A stretch of DNA of 8,680 bases from JACKAN01 sp964502735 (GCA_964502735.1 CAZCYD010000086.1:1-8680), one strand, 5' to 3'; positions 1 through 5,830 are shown, counted from the stretch's first letter. Notes: a model not told the origin generated them from the letters alone. Numbers and translations are program-made.

Positions 1-195
1 CAAGACCAAATAACAGATCGCAAGAAAGTAACTCAAGTTATTGGGTCAATATGGCAACTCAAGTTATTGGGTCAATATGTTCTCAATCTATCAAAGGCTC
101 ACTTGTATCATATAGACCTTCTTTTATTAAGTCTTGTTGATCCGTCAGAGCTGAAAGCCTTACATTCCCACGGCAACGGGATCGAAGACTACTGA
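1..195 (+). CDS. Possible 3' end of a rightward gene (partial, unrecognised)
   Basis: Frame 1 is open from the window edge to a TGA at 193-195, giving 64 codons with no start needed inside the window. The translation has a Lys/Arg-containing beginning, a Leu-rich middle with alternating hydrophobic residues (LYHIDLLLLSLVDPSELKAL) and a polar end (HSHGNGIEDY). I do not recognise a family. If real, it converges on the vWA lipoprotein gene and the two stop-codon ends overlap by about 36 bp. Against it: 64 codons is short enough to be open by chance, and a tandem repeat with a period of 26 bp (not a multiple of 3) lies inside, so the two copies are read in different frames. Treat as tentative; the upstream sequence would settle it. 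Confidence 0.3.
   Translation, partial: QDQITDRKKVTQVIGSIWQLKLLGQYVLNLSKAHLYHIDLLLLSLVDPSELKALHSHGNGIEDY
30..79. repeat. Tandem pair of 24-bp dyad-containing units
   Basis: Two identical 24-bp units occupy 30-53 and 56-79, separated by the dinucleotide GC (period 26). Each unit contains two adjacent small palindromes: AACT-CA-AGTT, followed by TATTG-GGT-CAATA. On the minus strand each unit also contains TTGACC, which resembles a -35 box, with CATATT 16 bp further on in the first spacing. The dyads resemble operator half-sites, but no regulator can be named. The units could equally be a recent short duplication inside a coding sequence. Confidence 0.85.
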
Positions 196-1365
196 AATCG
201 CGGCTCCCTGGGCAGGTATGGCCGGACCGTGGAATTGTATAAAGTGAAGATCTCCCTCTTTCACATAACTCCATCCATTTAATGAACTCTCAGGAATGAG
301 AACATTGTTGACATGAACAACTATTGTGTTAGGGACCGGCACTCGAGAAATTTGAAACCGACTGGCTAAAGACAAAATCTGTTCAGAAATGGACTCTAAA
401 TCTTGTGAAAAGTCTGGACTGCAAATATTGGCCGTCACCCCTTGTGTCTCGTTAGCTATAGCTAAATACTTTGGCCCTGCTGATACCTGATTGTGCAACT
501 CATAGGGGCAGTCGTTTAAGTCATCAATAACTACGCTAGACACGCTGTAACGCCTGTATTCACCCTCAACTTCTGTGTACCCGTCCATAAAGCTCAAAAA
601 ATCTTCTACATATTCTTCTTTACTGCCATAAGTTGTCCCATCCTGACGGCGGGACTGATCTTCTTCATCTGTAATGACTATGACGGCTAAAAAGGCTTCC
701 TTTCTTCTAAATGAGTCTAAAACTGTATGGGTTTCACCATCGTAACCTATAGATCCATCAGCATTTCGGCGAAGTACCGAGCGCAAACTTGCTAACCCCG
801 CCTCAGCGACGCCATCGCCACGAACACCTGTCCGAGCATTAATTGCAAAAGTTGATGTCACAAATTCCGGGTCCATAACACTGGTCAACAAATAAGTTCC
901 ACTGCGCAGGCCTGGAGTGCCATTTGTTTGCCCATAAATATCTCCATCTCTAAAGTAAGTGAGGTCACCAAACGTTGCCAATGTGTTTTGGCAATCGGCA
1001 CTAGATCTATATATGATGTTGGGGTTTTGCGAGGGATTCGGACTAGACCAACAAGTTCCGGCATTGTAATTGAACTCTCTGACCCAAGAGTCCGTAGAGG
1101 CAACAACCATGTGATAATCAATGTTTTTATTTACAAAATTACCTATGAAGTTCCCAAAGTTATTGGCCAAATTATTTTGATGATTCACCATTGTCCCTGA
1201 GCCATCAACAATCCAAATAATATCCACTTTGTTGTTGACGATTTCAGATGACTGAGTAAATACGTTTTTCTCTGCTAAAAGAGAGAAAGATGGGTCAGGC
1301 TCTGTGCAACCTACCATTAAATACGAGAATATAAATATTGGCAAAAAATGTATATTTTTTGTCAT
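160..1365 (-). CDS. vWA-domain lipoprotein
   Basis: A predicted lipoprotein of 401 residues, probably anchored to a membrane on the periplasmic or outer face. The N-terminus MTKNIHFLPIFIFSYLMVGC is a signal peptide ending in a lipobox (MVGC) with lipidated Cys20. A von Willebrand A fold covers about residues 45-335. VDIIWIVDGSGTM carries the MIDAS-type D54-x-S56-x-T58 signature (Thr replaces the usual second Ser), and a second acidic motif, VIVITDEEDQS, lies near 228-238 on the fourth-strand position typical of vWA folds. GDGVAEAGL (183-191) may form the intermediate metal-binding loop. Four further Cys (105, 125, 286, 315) could form two disulfides. The C-terminal 70 residues look beta-rich. 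A longer start at 1377 adds four residues, but its CGGAG lies only 2 nt from the ATG, whereas the ATG at 1365 has GGGGG at 5 nt, so I prefer 1365. vWA domains usually bind protein ligands through a metal ion; the ligand is unknown. It appears to be transcribed alone. Confidence 0.85.
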   Translation of the reverse strand: MTKNIHFLPIFIFSYLMVGCTEPDPSFSLLAEKNVFTQSSEIVNNKVDIIWIVDGSGTMVNHQNNLANNFGNFIGNFVNKNIDYHMVVASTDSWVREFNYNAGTCWSSPNPSQNPNIIYRSSADCQNTLATFGDLTYFRDGDIYGQTNGTPGLRSGTYLLTSVMDPEFVTSTFAINARTGVRGDGVAEAGLASLRSVLRRNADGSIGYDGETHTVLDSFRRKEAFLAVIVITDEEDQSRRQDGTTYGSKEEYVEDFLSFMDGYTEVEGEYRRYSVSSVVIDDLNDCPYELHNQVSAGPKYLAIANETQGVTANICSPDFSQDLESISEQILSLASRFQISRVPVPNTIVVHVNNVLIPESSLNGWSYVKEGDLHFIQFHGPAIPAQGAAISVVFDPVAVGM

Positions 1366-1380
1366 GTAAGCCCCCATTAC

Positions 1381-1394
1381 TCCGTACAGACGGA
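1381..1394 (-). promoter_or_regulatory. Small hairpin just upstream of the vWA lipoprotein start
   Basis: TCCGT and ACGGA form a 5-bp stem around a 4-nt loop, ending 15 nt before the preferred ATG at 1365. On the transcript the second arm overlaps the CGGAG that could serve the alternative start at 1377, so folding would disfavour that start while leaving the GGGGG site exposed. The stem is short and may be incidental. Confidence 0.3.
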
Positions 1395-1425
1395 CTATTG
1401 TTTCTTACCCAAAGGCTTACATGCT

Positions 1426-1454
1426 ATAATAAAGGACGGGTTAATTGGCCCCAA
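1426..1454 (-). promoter_or_regulatory. Candidate sigma70-type promoter for the vWA lipoprotein
   Basis: Reading leftward, TTGGGG (1454-1449) and TATTAT (1431-1426) are separated by 17 bp, placing a start site roughly 50 bp before the gene. The -10 matches the TATAAT consensus at five of six positions; the -35 matches only at TTG. In this AT-rich DNA the match could be chance. TATAAT is also present on the plus strand here at 1425-1430. Confidence 0.35.
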
Positions 1455-1616
1455 CAATTCACTGCCAGCTTAACCATCCCTGAACTTTGGATGTACAAAC
1501 ATTTTACCATTACAAATATTTTATTCAAAAAAAATAATGATTCAGTTTTCTCAATGAGACAGTAAAACTAGGACCGTCAAAAAGATTTGCAAAAAATAAA
1601 ACATTGAATACGCTAG

Positions 1617-4163
1617 CTATTTCTTTATCTGGCCCAAGGCTGCAAAAGGATTGTTAAAGGGTTTAGACGGCCTAGAACCTCTATCTCCGCCAGCAGATCT
1701 CTGATCAGAGCGGCGAGGTTGTTGCGACTTGGGCCCGCGAGGAGAGTCCTTATGGCTGCTTCTGCGCCCTCTTGCCTCTTTTTCACCATCTTCTCTGGCA
1801 CCGTCCCGACGTCCTCGATTGTCTCCTCGATGAGGCCGCTGATGATCCCTAGCAGCTACACCTTCTCGTCGAGGTGACTCTCGCCTAGATCCACCGGAGC
1901 TCTCAGAACGAGCTTCTCCTCTTCCTGCACCTAAATTTCTCTTGGATTCAGCTCGCGAAACTCGTGGTTTCATCGCTGGCGGCTTCTCTGTTAGTAACAT
2001 AGAAAACGAAATTTGCTTTTTTTCTACATCTACATCTAGAACCTTAACCTGAACTTGATCACCGGGGCTTAAAACTAATTTGGGGTCCTCGATAAAATCA
2101 TGAGAAATTTGCGACAAATGCACCAAGCCATCTTGATGAACGCCAACATCTACAAAGGCTCCAAAATTAGTGACATTGGTTACAACACCCGGGCATATCA
2201 TGTCCTTCTGTAAGTCTTTAATTTCGTGAATGTCTTCCCGAAACTTAAAAACTTTATAAACATCTCGCGGATCTAAGCCTGGCTTTTTTAATTCATTTAC
2301 AATGTCATTGAAGGTAAACTCACCCACAAGCTTTACCCATTTTTCTCGAATCTTTTCAAGCTGTGAGGCCCCCTCACCTATAAGTTGTGAAACAGACAAA
2401 CCCAGCTCCGATGCCATATCTTTAACTGCCATATATTGCTCGGGGTGAATTCCCGTTTTGTCGAGAACAACCCTTCCCTCTGGAATTCTTAAAAATCCTG
2501 AAGCCTGCTGAAACACACGCGAAGAGAATTGAGCCACTTTATTAAGCTCATCTCTTTCCTTAAAAAGCCCCTTTGTTTCACGATACTCCACTATATTTTT
2601 GGCAATCGTAGGGCCTATACCTGATACATATTGCAACAAGGCCGACGAGGCTGTGTTTAAATTAACCCCAACTTGATTCACACAAGATTCGACAACTGCA
2701 TATAGAGATTTCTTTAGCTCCGGTTGAGAAACATCGTGCTGATACTGACCGACGCCAATACTTTTAGGCTCTATTTTTACAAGCTCAGCCAAAGGATCTT
2801 GTAACCTTCTAGCTATCGAGATCGCACCCCTAACTGTTAAATCCAAATCGGGGAACTCTTCCCGAGCGATATCTGAAGCTGAATATATACTCGCCCCCGA
2901 CTCGTTGACGAGAATAACCGGAACATCAGAGTTGATCTCCTTTAAAACCGTTCGCAAAAAGACCTCGGCCTCTCGCCCTCCCGTTCCATTACCCACAGCT
3001 ACAACTTCGATTTTAATTTGCTTTAAAACTTCCTCTAGAAGTTTTTTTGCCTTATTTTTGTCTTCTTCAGAGTGAGTATGAATCACTGTACTAGAAATAA
3101 ATCTACCGTTGTTATCGACAAGGGCCAATTTACATCCCGTCCTCAAACCCGGATCTACACCCAATACAACTTTTGGACCAAATGGACTGGCCATTAGGAC
3201 TCTTCTGACATTTTCAGCAAAAACTTCTATCGCAAAACGGTCAGCCTCTTCTTTTAATTTTGTATGAATCTCATTAACAACAGAGGGGATGACGTGTACA
3301 GTTAGTGCCGCCTTAGCACTAGCCTTCATGAAGGAAGCCACCTCTGAATCTGGAACCTTTAAGGCGAAAGTTTCAAATAGACTCAAAAGCTCTTGATCGT
3401 TGGCCTCAATTGTGACGGTTAACTCACCCTCTTGCCAACCCCTTCTCAGGGCCAAGTATCTATGAGAGGCTTTTTTGGATCTCAAACTCTTAACTGTCTC
3501 TTTAAAATCTTGGTATTTTTCAAACTTTGAGTTCGCCTTATACTTTTTGCCCACCTTACAAATAACTTCGCCCAGCTCAAAATAAGACTCTTTGACTTTG
3601 TTCCGCAACTCCAAATTGGAATAAATCCTCTCAACAAGGATATGCTGAGCACCACGCAAGGCTTCATCATAAGTGGCATAGCCCGCAGTAGGGTTTATAA
3701 ACTCCTTGGCCTTGACTTCCATTGTAGTGGAGTCTTGCAGTTCACCTTGGCCAATTCTCCACAACCACTCAGCCAAAGGTAACAACCCGGCTTCTTTAGC
3801 CATTGTAGCCTTGGTCTTTTTCTTGCGTTTAAAAGGACGGTAAAGTTCTTCAACCTCGGCTAAGTCCATGGAAGCCATAACTTGGGCTTTAAACTCAGGA
3901 GTCATATTCCCCTGCTTTTCGACCTCCTCGATTACAAAAGTCTTTCTCTTGGATAGCTCTTGCCATTTTTCATGCTCATCGAGAACAGAGCGAATTTCAA
4001 CTTCAGTTAAATTGCCAGTTTTCTCTTTTCGATAACGAGCCATAAAAGGAACAGTGGCCCCCTCTTCAGCTAGAGCCAAAACGGCCTGCACCGAAGTCCA
4101 TTTGACTTCTGGGATTTTTTTATTAACAAAACTTTTAAATTCGTTAAGGTTAAGTTCTAACAT
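1617..4163 (-). CDS. tex: Tex-family S1-domain RNA-binding protein / transcription accessory protein
   Basis: 848 residues with the full Tex architecture: a helical N-terminal region (about 1-325; conserved VPFMARYRKEKTG and ELYRPFKRKKKT), a YqgF/RuvX-like RNase-H fold (about 331-460; GVDPGLRTGCKLA, VGNGTGGREAE and ESGASIYSAS), a helix-hairpin-helix region (about 495-565; GVGQYQHDVSQ just before it, then SGIGPTIAKNIVEYR), and an S1 OB-fold (about 654-724; GVVTNVTNFGAFVDVGVHQDGLVHLSQIS region). Tex is a cytoplasmic nucleic-acid-binding protein linked in other bacteria to transcription and RNA metabolism; the YqgF unit is generally thought not to be an active nuclease. After S1 comes an unusual tail of about 120 residues rich in Arg, Gly, Ser and acidic residues, ending in a short NPFAALGQIKK motif. 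That makes it longer than typical Tex (about 720-780). It is the second gene after infA, starting 8 nt past the infA stop without a Shine-Dalgarno. The family call is firm; the specific role here is not. Confidence 0.96.
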   Translation of the reverse strand: MLELNLNEFKSFVNKKIPEVKWTSVQAVLALAEEGATVPFMARYRKEKTGNLTEVEIRSVLDEHEKWQELSKRKTFVIEEVEKQGNMTPEFKAQVMASMDLAEVEELYRPFKRKKKTKATMAKEAGLLPLAEWLWRIGQGELQDSTTMEVKAKEFINPTAGYATYDEALRGAQHILVERIYSNLELRNKVKESYFELGEVICKVGKKYKANSKFEKYQDFKETVKSLRSKKASHRYLALRRGWQEGELTVTIEANDQELLSLFETFALKVPDSEVASFMKASAKAALTVHVIPSVVNEIHTKLKEEADRFAIEVFAENVRRVLMASPFGPKVVLGVDPGLRTGCKLALVDNNGRFISSTVIHTHSEEDKNKAKKLLEEVLKQIKIEVVAVGNGTGGREAEVFLRTVLKEINSDVPVILVNESGASIYSASDIAREEFPDLDLTVRGAISIARRLQDPLAELVKIEPKSIGVGQYQHDVSQPELKKSLYAVVESCVNQVGVNLNTASSALLQYVSGIGPTIAKNIVEYRETKGLFKERDELNKVAQFSSRVFQQASGFLRIPEGRVVLDKTGIHPEQYMAVKDMASELGLSVSQLIGEGASQLEKIREKWVKLVGEFTFNDIVNELKKPGLDPRDVYKVFKFREDIHEIKDLQKDMICPGVVTNVTNFGAFVDVGVHQDGLVHLSQISHDFIEDPKLVLSPGDQVQVKVLDVDVEKKQISFSMLLTEKPPAMKPRVSRAESKRNLGAGRGEARSESSGGSRRESPRREGVAARDHQRPHRGDNRGRRDGAREDGEKEARGRRSSHKDSPRGPKSQQPRRSDQRSAGGDRGSRPSKPFNNPFAALGQIKK

Positions 4164-4171
4164 TTTATTTA
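4164..4171 (-). promoter_or_regulatory. SD-less infA-tex junction
   Basis: The mRNA between the infA stop (TAA) and the tex ATG is TAAATAAA, with no purine-rich Shine-Dalgarno here or in the last infA codons (CGT CAT AAA). In contrast lpxD and metG have clear sites. Terminating ribosomes probably reinitiate at tex, so tex output would depend on infA translation. This is inference from spacing. Confidence 0.6.
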
Positions 4172-4390
4172 TTATTTATGACGGTACATAATTAAGCCAT
4201 GACTGGGATCATAGGGAGAAACTCCCACTGTCACCTTGTCACCAACGACGACCCGAATATTAAATCTTCTCATTTTTCCGCAAAGCTTTGCGCTGATTTC
4301 TACATTATTTTCCAACAACACCTTGTAGATACCACCTGCACCTGCATCTACAATTTTTCCATCAATTTGCGCCAAATCATCTTTTGCCAT
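4172..4390 (-). CDS. infA: Translation initiation factor IF-1
   Basis: 72 residues, the normal length of IF-1, forming one S1-like OB-fold. Family hallmarks are all present: start MAKDDLAQIDGKIVDAGAGG, then YKVLLENN, the GKMRRFNIRVVVGDKVTV core and the SPYDPSHGLIMYR ending. IF-1 binds the 30S A site and acts with IF-2 and IF-3 to position initiator tRNA. It is the first gene of a leftward pair with tex. This is not the usual ribosomal-protein location, and bacteria can carry extra infA copies, so this may or may not be the only one. A GGGAG lies 14 nt before the ATG, which is farther than normal; only AAAAG is closer. It may therefore rely on an AT-rich, unstructured leader. Confidence 0.96.
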   Translation of the reverse strand: MAKDDLAQIDGKIVDAGAGGIYKVLLENNVEISAKLCGKMRRFNIRVVVGDKVTVGVSPYDPSHGLIMYRHK

Positions 4391-4445
4391 GTTTTACTTT
4401 TAGTCTCCCAATTGCGTTTTACAAAATTCAATCTCTACAAATTTC

Positions 4446-4472
4446 AACTTAATTAAAGGACTTGGTTAAGTT
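4446..4472. repeat. Inverted repeat upstream of infA
   Basis: AACTTAA at 4446-4452 is repeated in inverse at 4466-4472 (TTAAGTT) around a 13-nt loop. It sits 56-82 bp before the infA ATG, where an operator or promoter-proximal stem could act. The arms are pure AT-rich sequence, so chance is quite possible. Confidence 0.4.
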
Positions 4473-4611
4473 CTTGTTTAAATTACCCATACCAATCACA
4501 CCTTTACAAGTGCTTATTTTAAGTGATCATAAATCTCAATAACTTGTATCAACAATCTCATTAATCTTAAACTCAGTCGTAGTCTATAAAATTAATCTTT
4601 TCGCTTTACTT

Positions 4612-4649
4612 TTTATGCTCGCCCTATCCATTTATGCTCACCCTATCAA
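4612..4649. repeat. 19-bp imperfect tandem repeat
   Basis: Units 4612-4630 and 4631-4649 share TTTATGCTC, then G or A, then CCCTATC, differing at 2 of 19 positions. The period is not a multiple of 3, so if the surrounding rightward frame is coding the copies encode different residues (MLALS, then IYAHPI). It could instead be a pair of protein-binding sites or a replication-slippage product. Confidence 0.75.
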
Positions 4650-4773
4650 AGTCGATCCCTGCATTATTCCAATTTTTCCGTTCGAACAACCCCAACTTCT
4701 TACAAGCGAAGAATTTACCAGGCAAATACATTGCACCAAAATTCTACCCATTAGCTTGGGCGACTACTTGTAA
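4615..4773 (+). CDS. Doubtful small exported protein or gene remnant
   Basis: The frame is open from 4543 to a TAA at 4771-4773; ATG 4615 is its only standard start and gives 52 residues. What catches the eye is the translation reaching back through that ATG: Tyr-Lys-Ile-Asn, then LFALLFMLALSIYA, then HPIKVDP. This has the charge, hydrophobic core and A-x-A-like end of a signal peptide, followed by a 44-residue tail with two Cys. Starting at 4615 would cut off the charged N-region, and no ATG, GTG or TTG lies upstream in frame. No Shine-Dalgarno is visible. It converges on the H1-like gene, overlapping its end by 10 bp. It may be the remnant of a longer gene, a gene with a rare start such as ATT at 4591, or chance. 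Confidence 0.2.
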   Translation: MLALSIYAHPIKVDPCIIPIFPFEQPQLLTSEEFTRQIHCTKILPISLGDYL

Positions 4774-5555
4774 TTTGATATCAAATACTTAATTCCATCC
4801 TTAAATAAGACCTCTAAGCGATCATTGACGTTATTCAAAATATATCCCCAACCCAATACCTTGTGTTGAATAGGGGTTTGGGCTTCGTAACTTTTGCTCA
4901 TGTTATAATTAGAAGCTTTTAGACCCTTGGACTCAGACTTTTTAAGCAAAGAGGACCACTTTTTTACAAGAGCCCCTTGGTGATCATCTTTTATAACCAT
5001 TCTTTTTAAACTTGTAGCACCAGGCGAGACCTCCGATTTAGCCGCCTTTTTAACTAAGGTTTTCTGGGTTAAATCTTTTTTGACTCTTATCCTTTCGTCT
5101 GTCCTAGAATCAACAGAATTAACTTTTAATTTAACTTTGCTTTTCTCAGCAACCAGTTTTTTTGCAGTCCCCTTCTGTTTTGCACCTGCATCTTTTTCAA
5201 GAGGTCGTTTTTGTGAAGAGGATGAGCCTTTAGCCTTTCCGCTTTCAGTTTGATTTACATCCTCAGTTATAGCTTTTTTTGCACTTCTGACAACTTTACC
5301 TGTAGTTTTATCTACAGCTTTACCTGCTACTTTACCTACAGTTTTTTTTGCGGTCCTTTCTAAGGTTTTTTTTGCTGCCTTTTTGCTAGACGATTTTTTG
5401 CTTATCTCTTTGCCCTTTACTTTGGAAAGTTTAGTGCCAGCCCCCCTTTTTTGAGCCAACTTTTCTTCAGTCAGTTTTCCTTCGGTCAATTTTCCTGTAT
5501 TTTGTTTTTTTAAGGCCGCTTTGGCCCCTGTTTTCGCAAGTTTTTTCTTAGCCAT
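4764..5555 (-). CDS. Lys/Ala-rich histone-H1-like protein with C-terminal SH3/Tudor-like domain
   Basis: 263 residues from the ATG at 5555, which has GTGGGGA just upstream. The frame extends 17 codons further to a TTG at 5606, but that part (TYGYFWQKWGF) is unlike the rest and is probably not translated. Residues 1 to about 205 are low-complexity, highly basic and Lys/Ala/Ser/Thr-rich, with internal repeats (GKLTEGKLTEEKL; KTVGKVAGKAVDKTTGKVV), like bacterial H1/AlgP-type DNA-binding tails. Residues about 222-263 differ: a compact segment with PIQHKVLGWGYILNN, then RLEVLFKDGIKYLI. This matches the pattern I-x-H-x(2)-hydrophobic-G-x-G, a short loop, V-x-F-x-D-G-x-K-x-L, as in the Tudor/SH3-like C-terminus of UvrD/PcrA helicases. 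The likely role is binding DNA or a nucleic-acid machine in the nucleoid; this is inference. It is divergent from lpxD. Three A7-A8 tracts lie in the coding strand. No family name can be given safely. Confidence 0.75.
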   Translation of the reverse strand: MAKKKLAKTGAKAALKKQNTGKLTEGKLTEEKLAQKRGAGTKLSKVKGKEISKKSSSKKAAKKTLERTAKKTVGKVAGKAVDKTTGKVVRSAKKAITEDVNQTESGKAKGSSSSQKRPLEKDAGAKQKGTAKKLVAEKSKVKLKVNSVDSRTDERIRVKKDLTQKTLVKKAAKSEVSPGATSLKRMVIKDDHQGALVKKWSSLLKKSESKGLKASNYNMSKSYEAQTPIQHKVLGWGYILNNVNDRLEVLFKDGIKYLISNYK

Positions 5556-5721
5556 AAATCCCCACTTCTGCCAAAAATACCCATAAGTCTTCTTCACATA
5601 ACGCAAAAAAACATTTTTGGCTAGCCTTAGATTTTCAAAAACTCCAAAAGTTACTTAGATTTAAGTTGAATTTTATCTCACAATCTGTCCACAAGACCGA
5701 GCGAGGATGTCGTGTCGAAAA

Positions 5722-5810
5722 GTCGCCATAGACCTCAAATTAGATTTGTAAGAAGATGATTAAAGTTATTATAAGAGTGAATGTTTTGATCCCACCTAAA
5801 AAGTGGCGAC
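5722..5810. repeat. Spaced inverted repeat flanking the lpxD promoter candidate
   Basis: GTCGCCA (5722-5728) and its exact reverse complement TGGCGAC (5804-5810) are 75 bp apart and bracket the proposed -35 and -10 boxes. They stand out as GC-rich words in AT-rich DNA. They could be paired sites for one dimeric regulator or the arms of an RNA fold if transcription starts farther upstream. Seven base pairs at this distance can also arise by chance. Confidence 0.45.
5746..5775 (+). promoter_or_regulatory. Candidate promoter for lpxD-metG
   Basis: TTGTAA (5746-5751) and TATAAG (5770-5775) are spaced by 18 bp; the -10 matches consensus at five of six positions. This predicts a leader of roughly 65 nt before the GTG start of lpxD. 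It is a consensus match only. Confidence 0.35.
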
Positions 5811-5830
5811 AAGAAGACTAAAGATATTAA

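Larger units (their letters stand above)
1366..1616. other. Intergenic region between tex stop and vWA lipoprotein start
   Basis: About 250 bp lie between two leftward genes. I see a candidate promoter for the lipoprotein (1426-1454) and a small hairpin just in front of it (1381-1394). No convincing intrinsic terminator follows tex: T-rich stretches exist on the minus strand (around 1520-1530 and 1583-1598), but no GC-rich stem precedes them. No RNA gene is recognised. A 75-codon rightward frame crosses the region but has poor coding support. Confidence 0.6.
4391..4763. other. 373-bp region between infA start and the H1-like gene
   Basis: Both flanking genes run leftward, so this region must contain any terminator of the H1-like gene and the promoter of infA-tex. 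Visible items: an inverted repeat AACTTAA...TTAAGTT (4446-4472), an ATCAC...GTGAT pair (about 4495-4528), a 19-bp tandem repeat (4612-4649), and a rightward frame open from 4543 to 4773. A CCCA/TGGG stem (4747-4760) follows the H1-like stop but is only 4 bp, too weak to call a terminator. I could not choose a convincing -35/-10 pair for infA. No RNA gene is recognised. Confidence 0.6.

Noticed and set aside
83..274. 63-codon leftward frame rich in Ser, Arg and Gly
   Set aside because: It lies mostly in another frame of the vWA gene's 3' end and has no recognisable motif; a shadow frame.
928..1200. 90-codon rightward frame inside the vWA gene
   Set aside because: Fully antisense to a well-supported gene, with no own start signal; the vWA motifs fix the leftward frame.
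1338..1565. 75-codon rightward frame across the vWA/tex gap
   Set aside because: It begins with TTG inside the lipoprotein gene, has no Shine-Dalgarno, overlaps the lipoprotein's promoter and start region antisense, and shows no recognisable motif.
1520..1600. T-rich runs after tex as an intrinsic terminator
   Set aside because: No GC-rich stem precedes them; the nearby TCTCATTGAGA has a 1-nt loop and cannot fold as a normal hairpin.
4615..4747. Short leftward frames (35-37 codons) antisense to the possible secreted protein
   Set aside because: No Shine-Dalgarno, short, and no motif; expected by chance.
4738..4760. CCCA/TGGG stem after the H1-like stop as a terminator
   Set aside because: The stem is only 4 bp with a 6-nt loop, and the following TAGAATTTT is a poor U-tract.
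5556..5606. 17-residue N-terminal extension of the H1-like protein from TTG 5606
   Set aside because: TTG has no good SD; the aromatic sequence differs from the rest, while ATG 5555 has GGGGA upstream and yields the usual MAKKK-type start.
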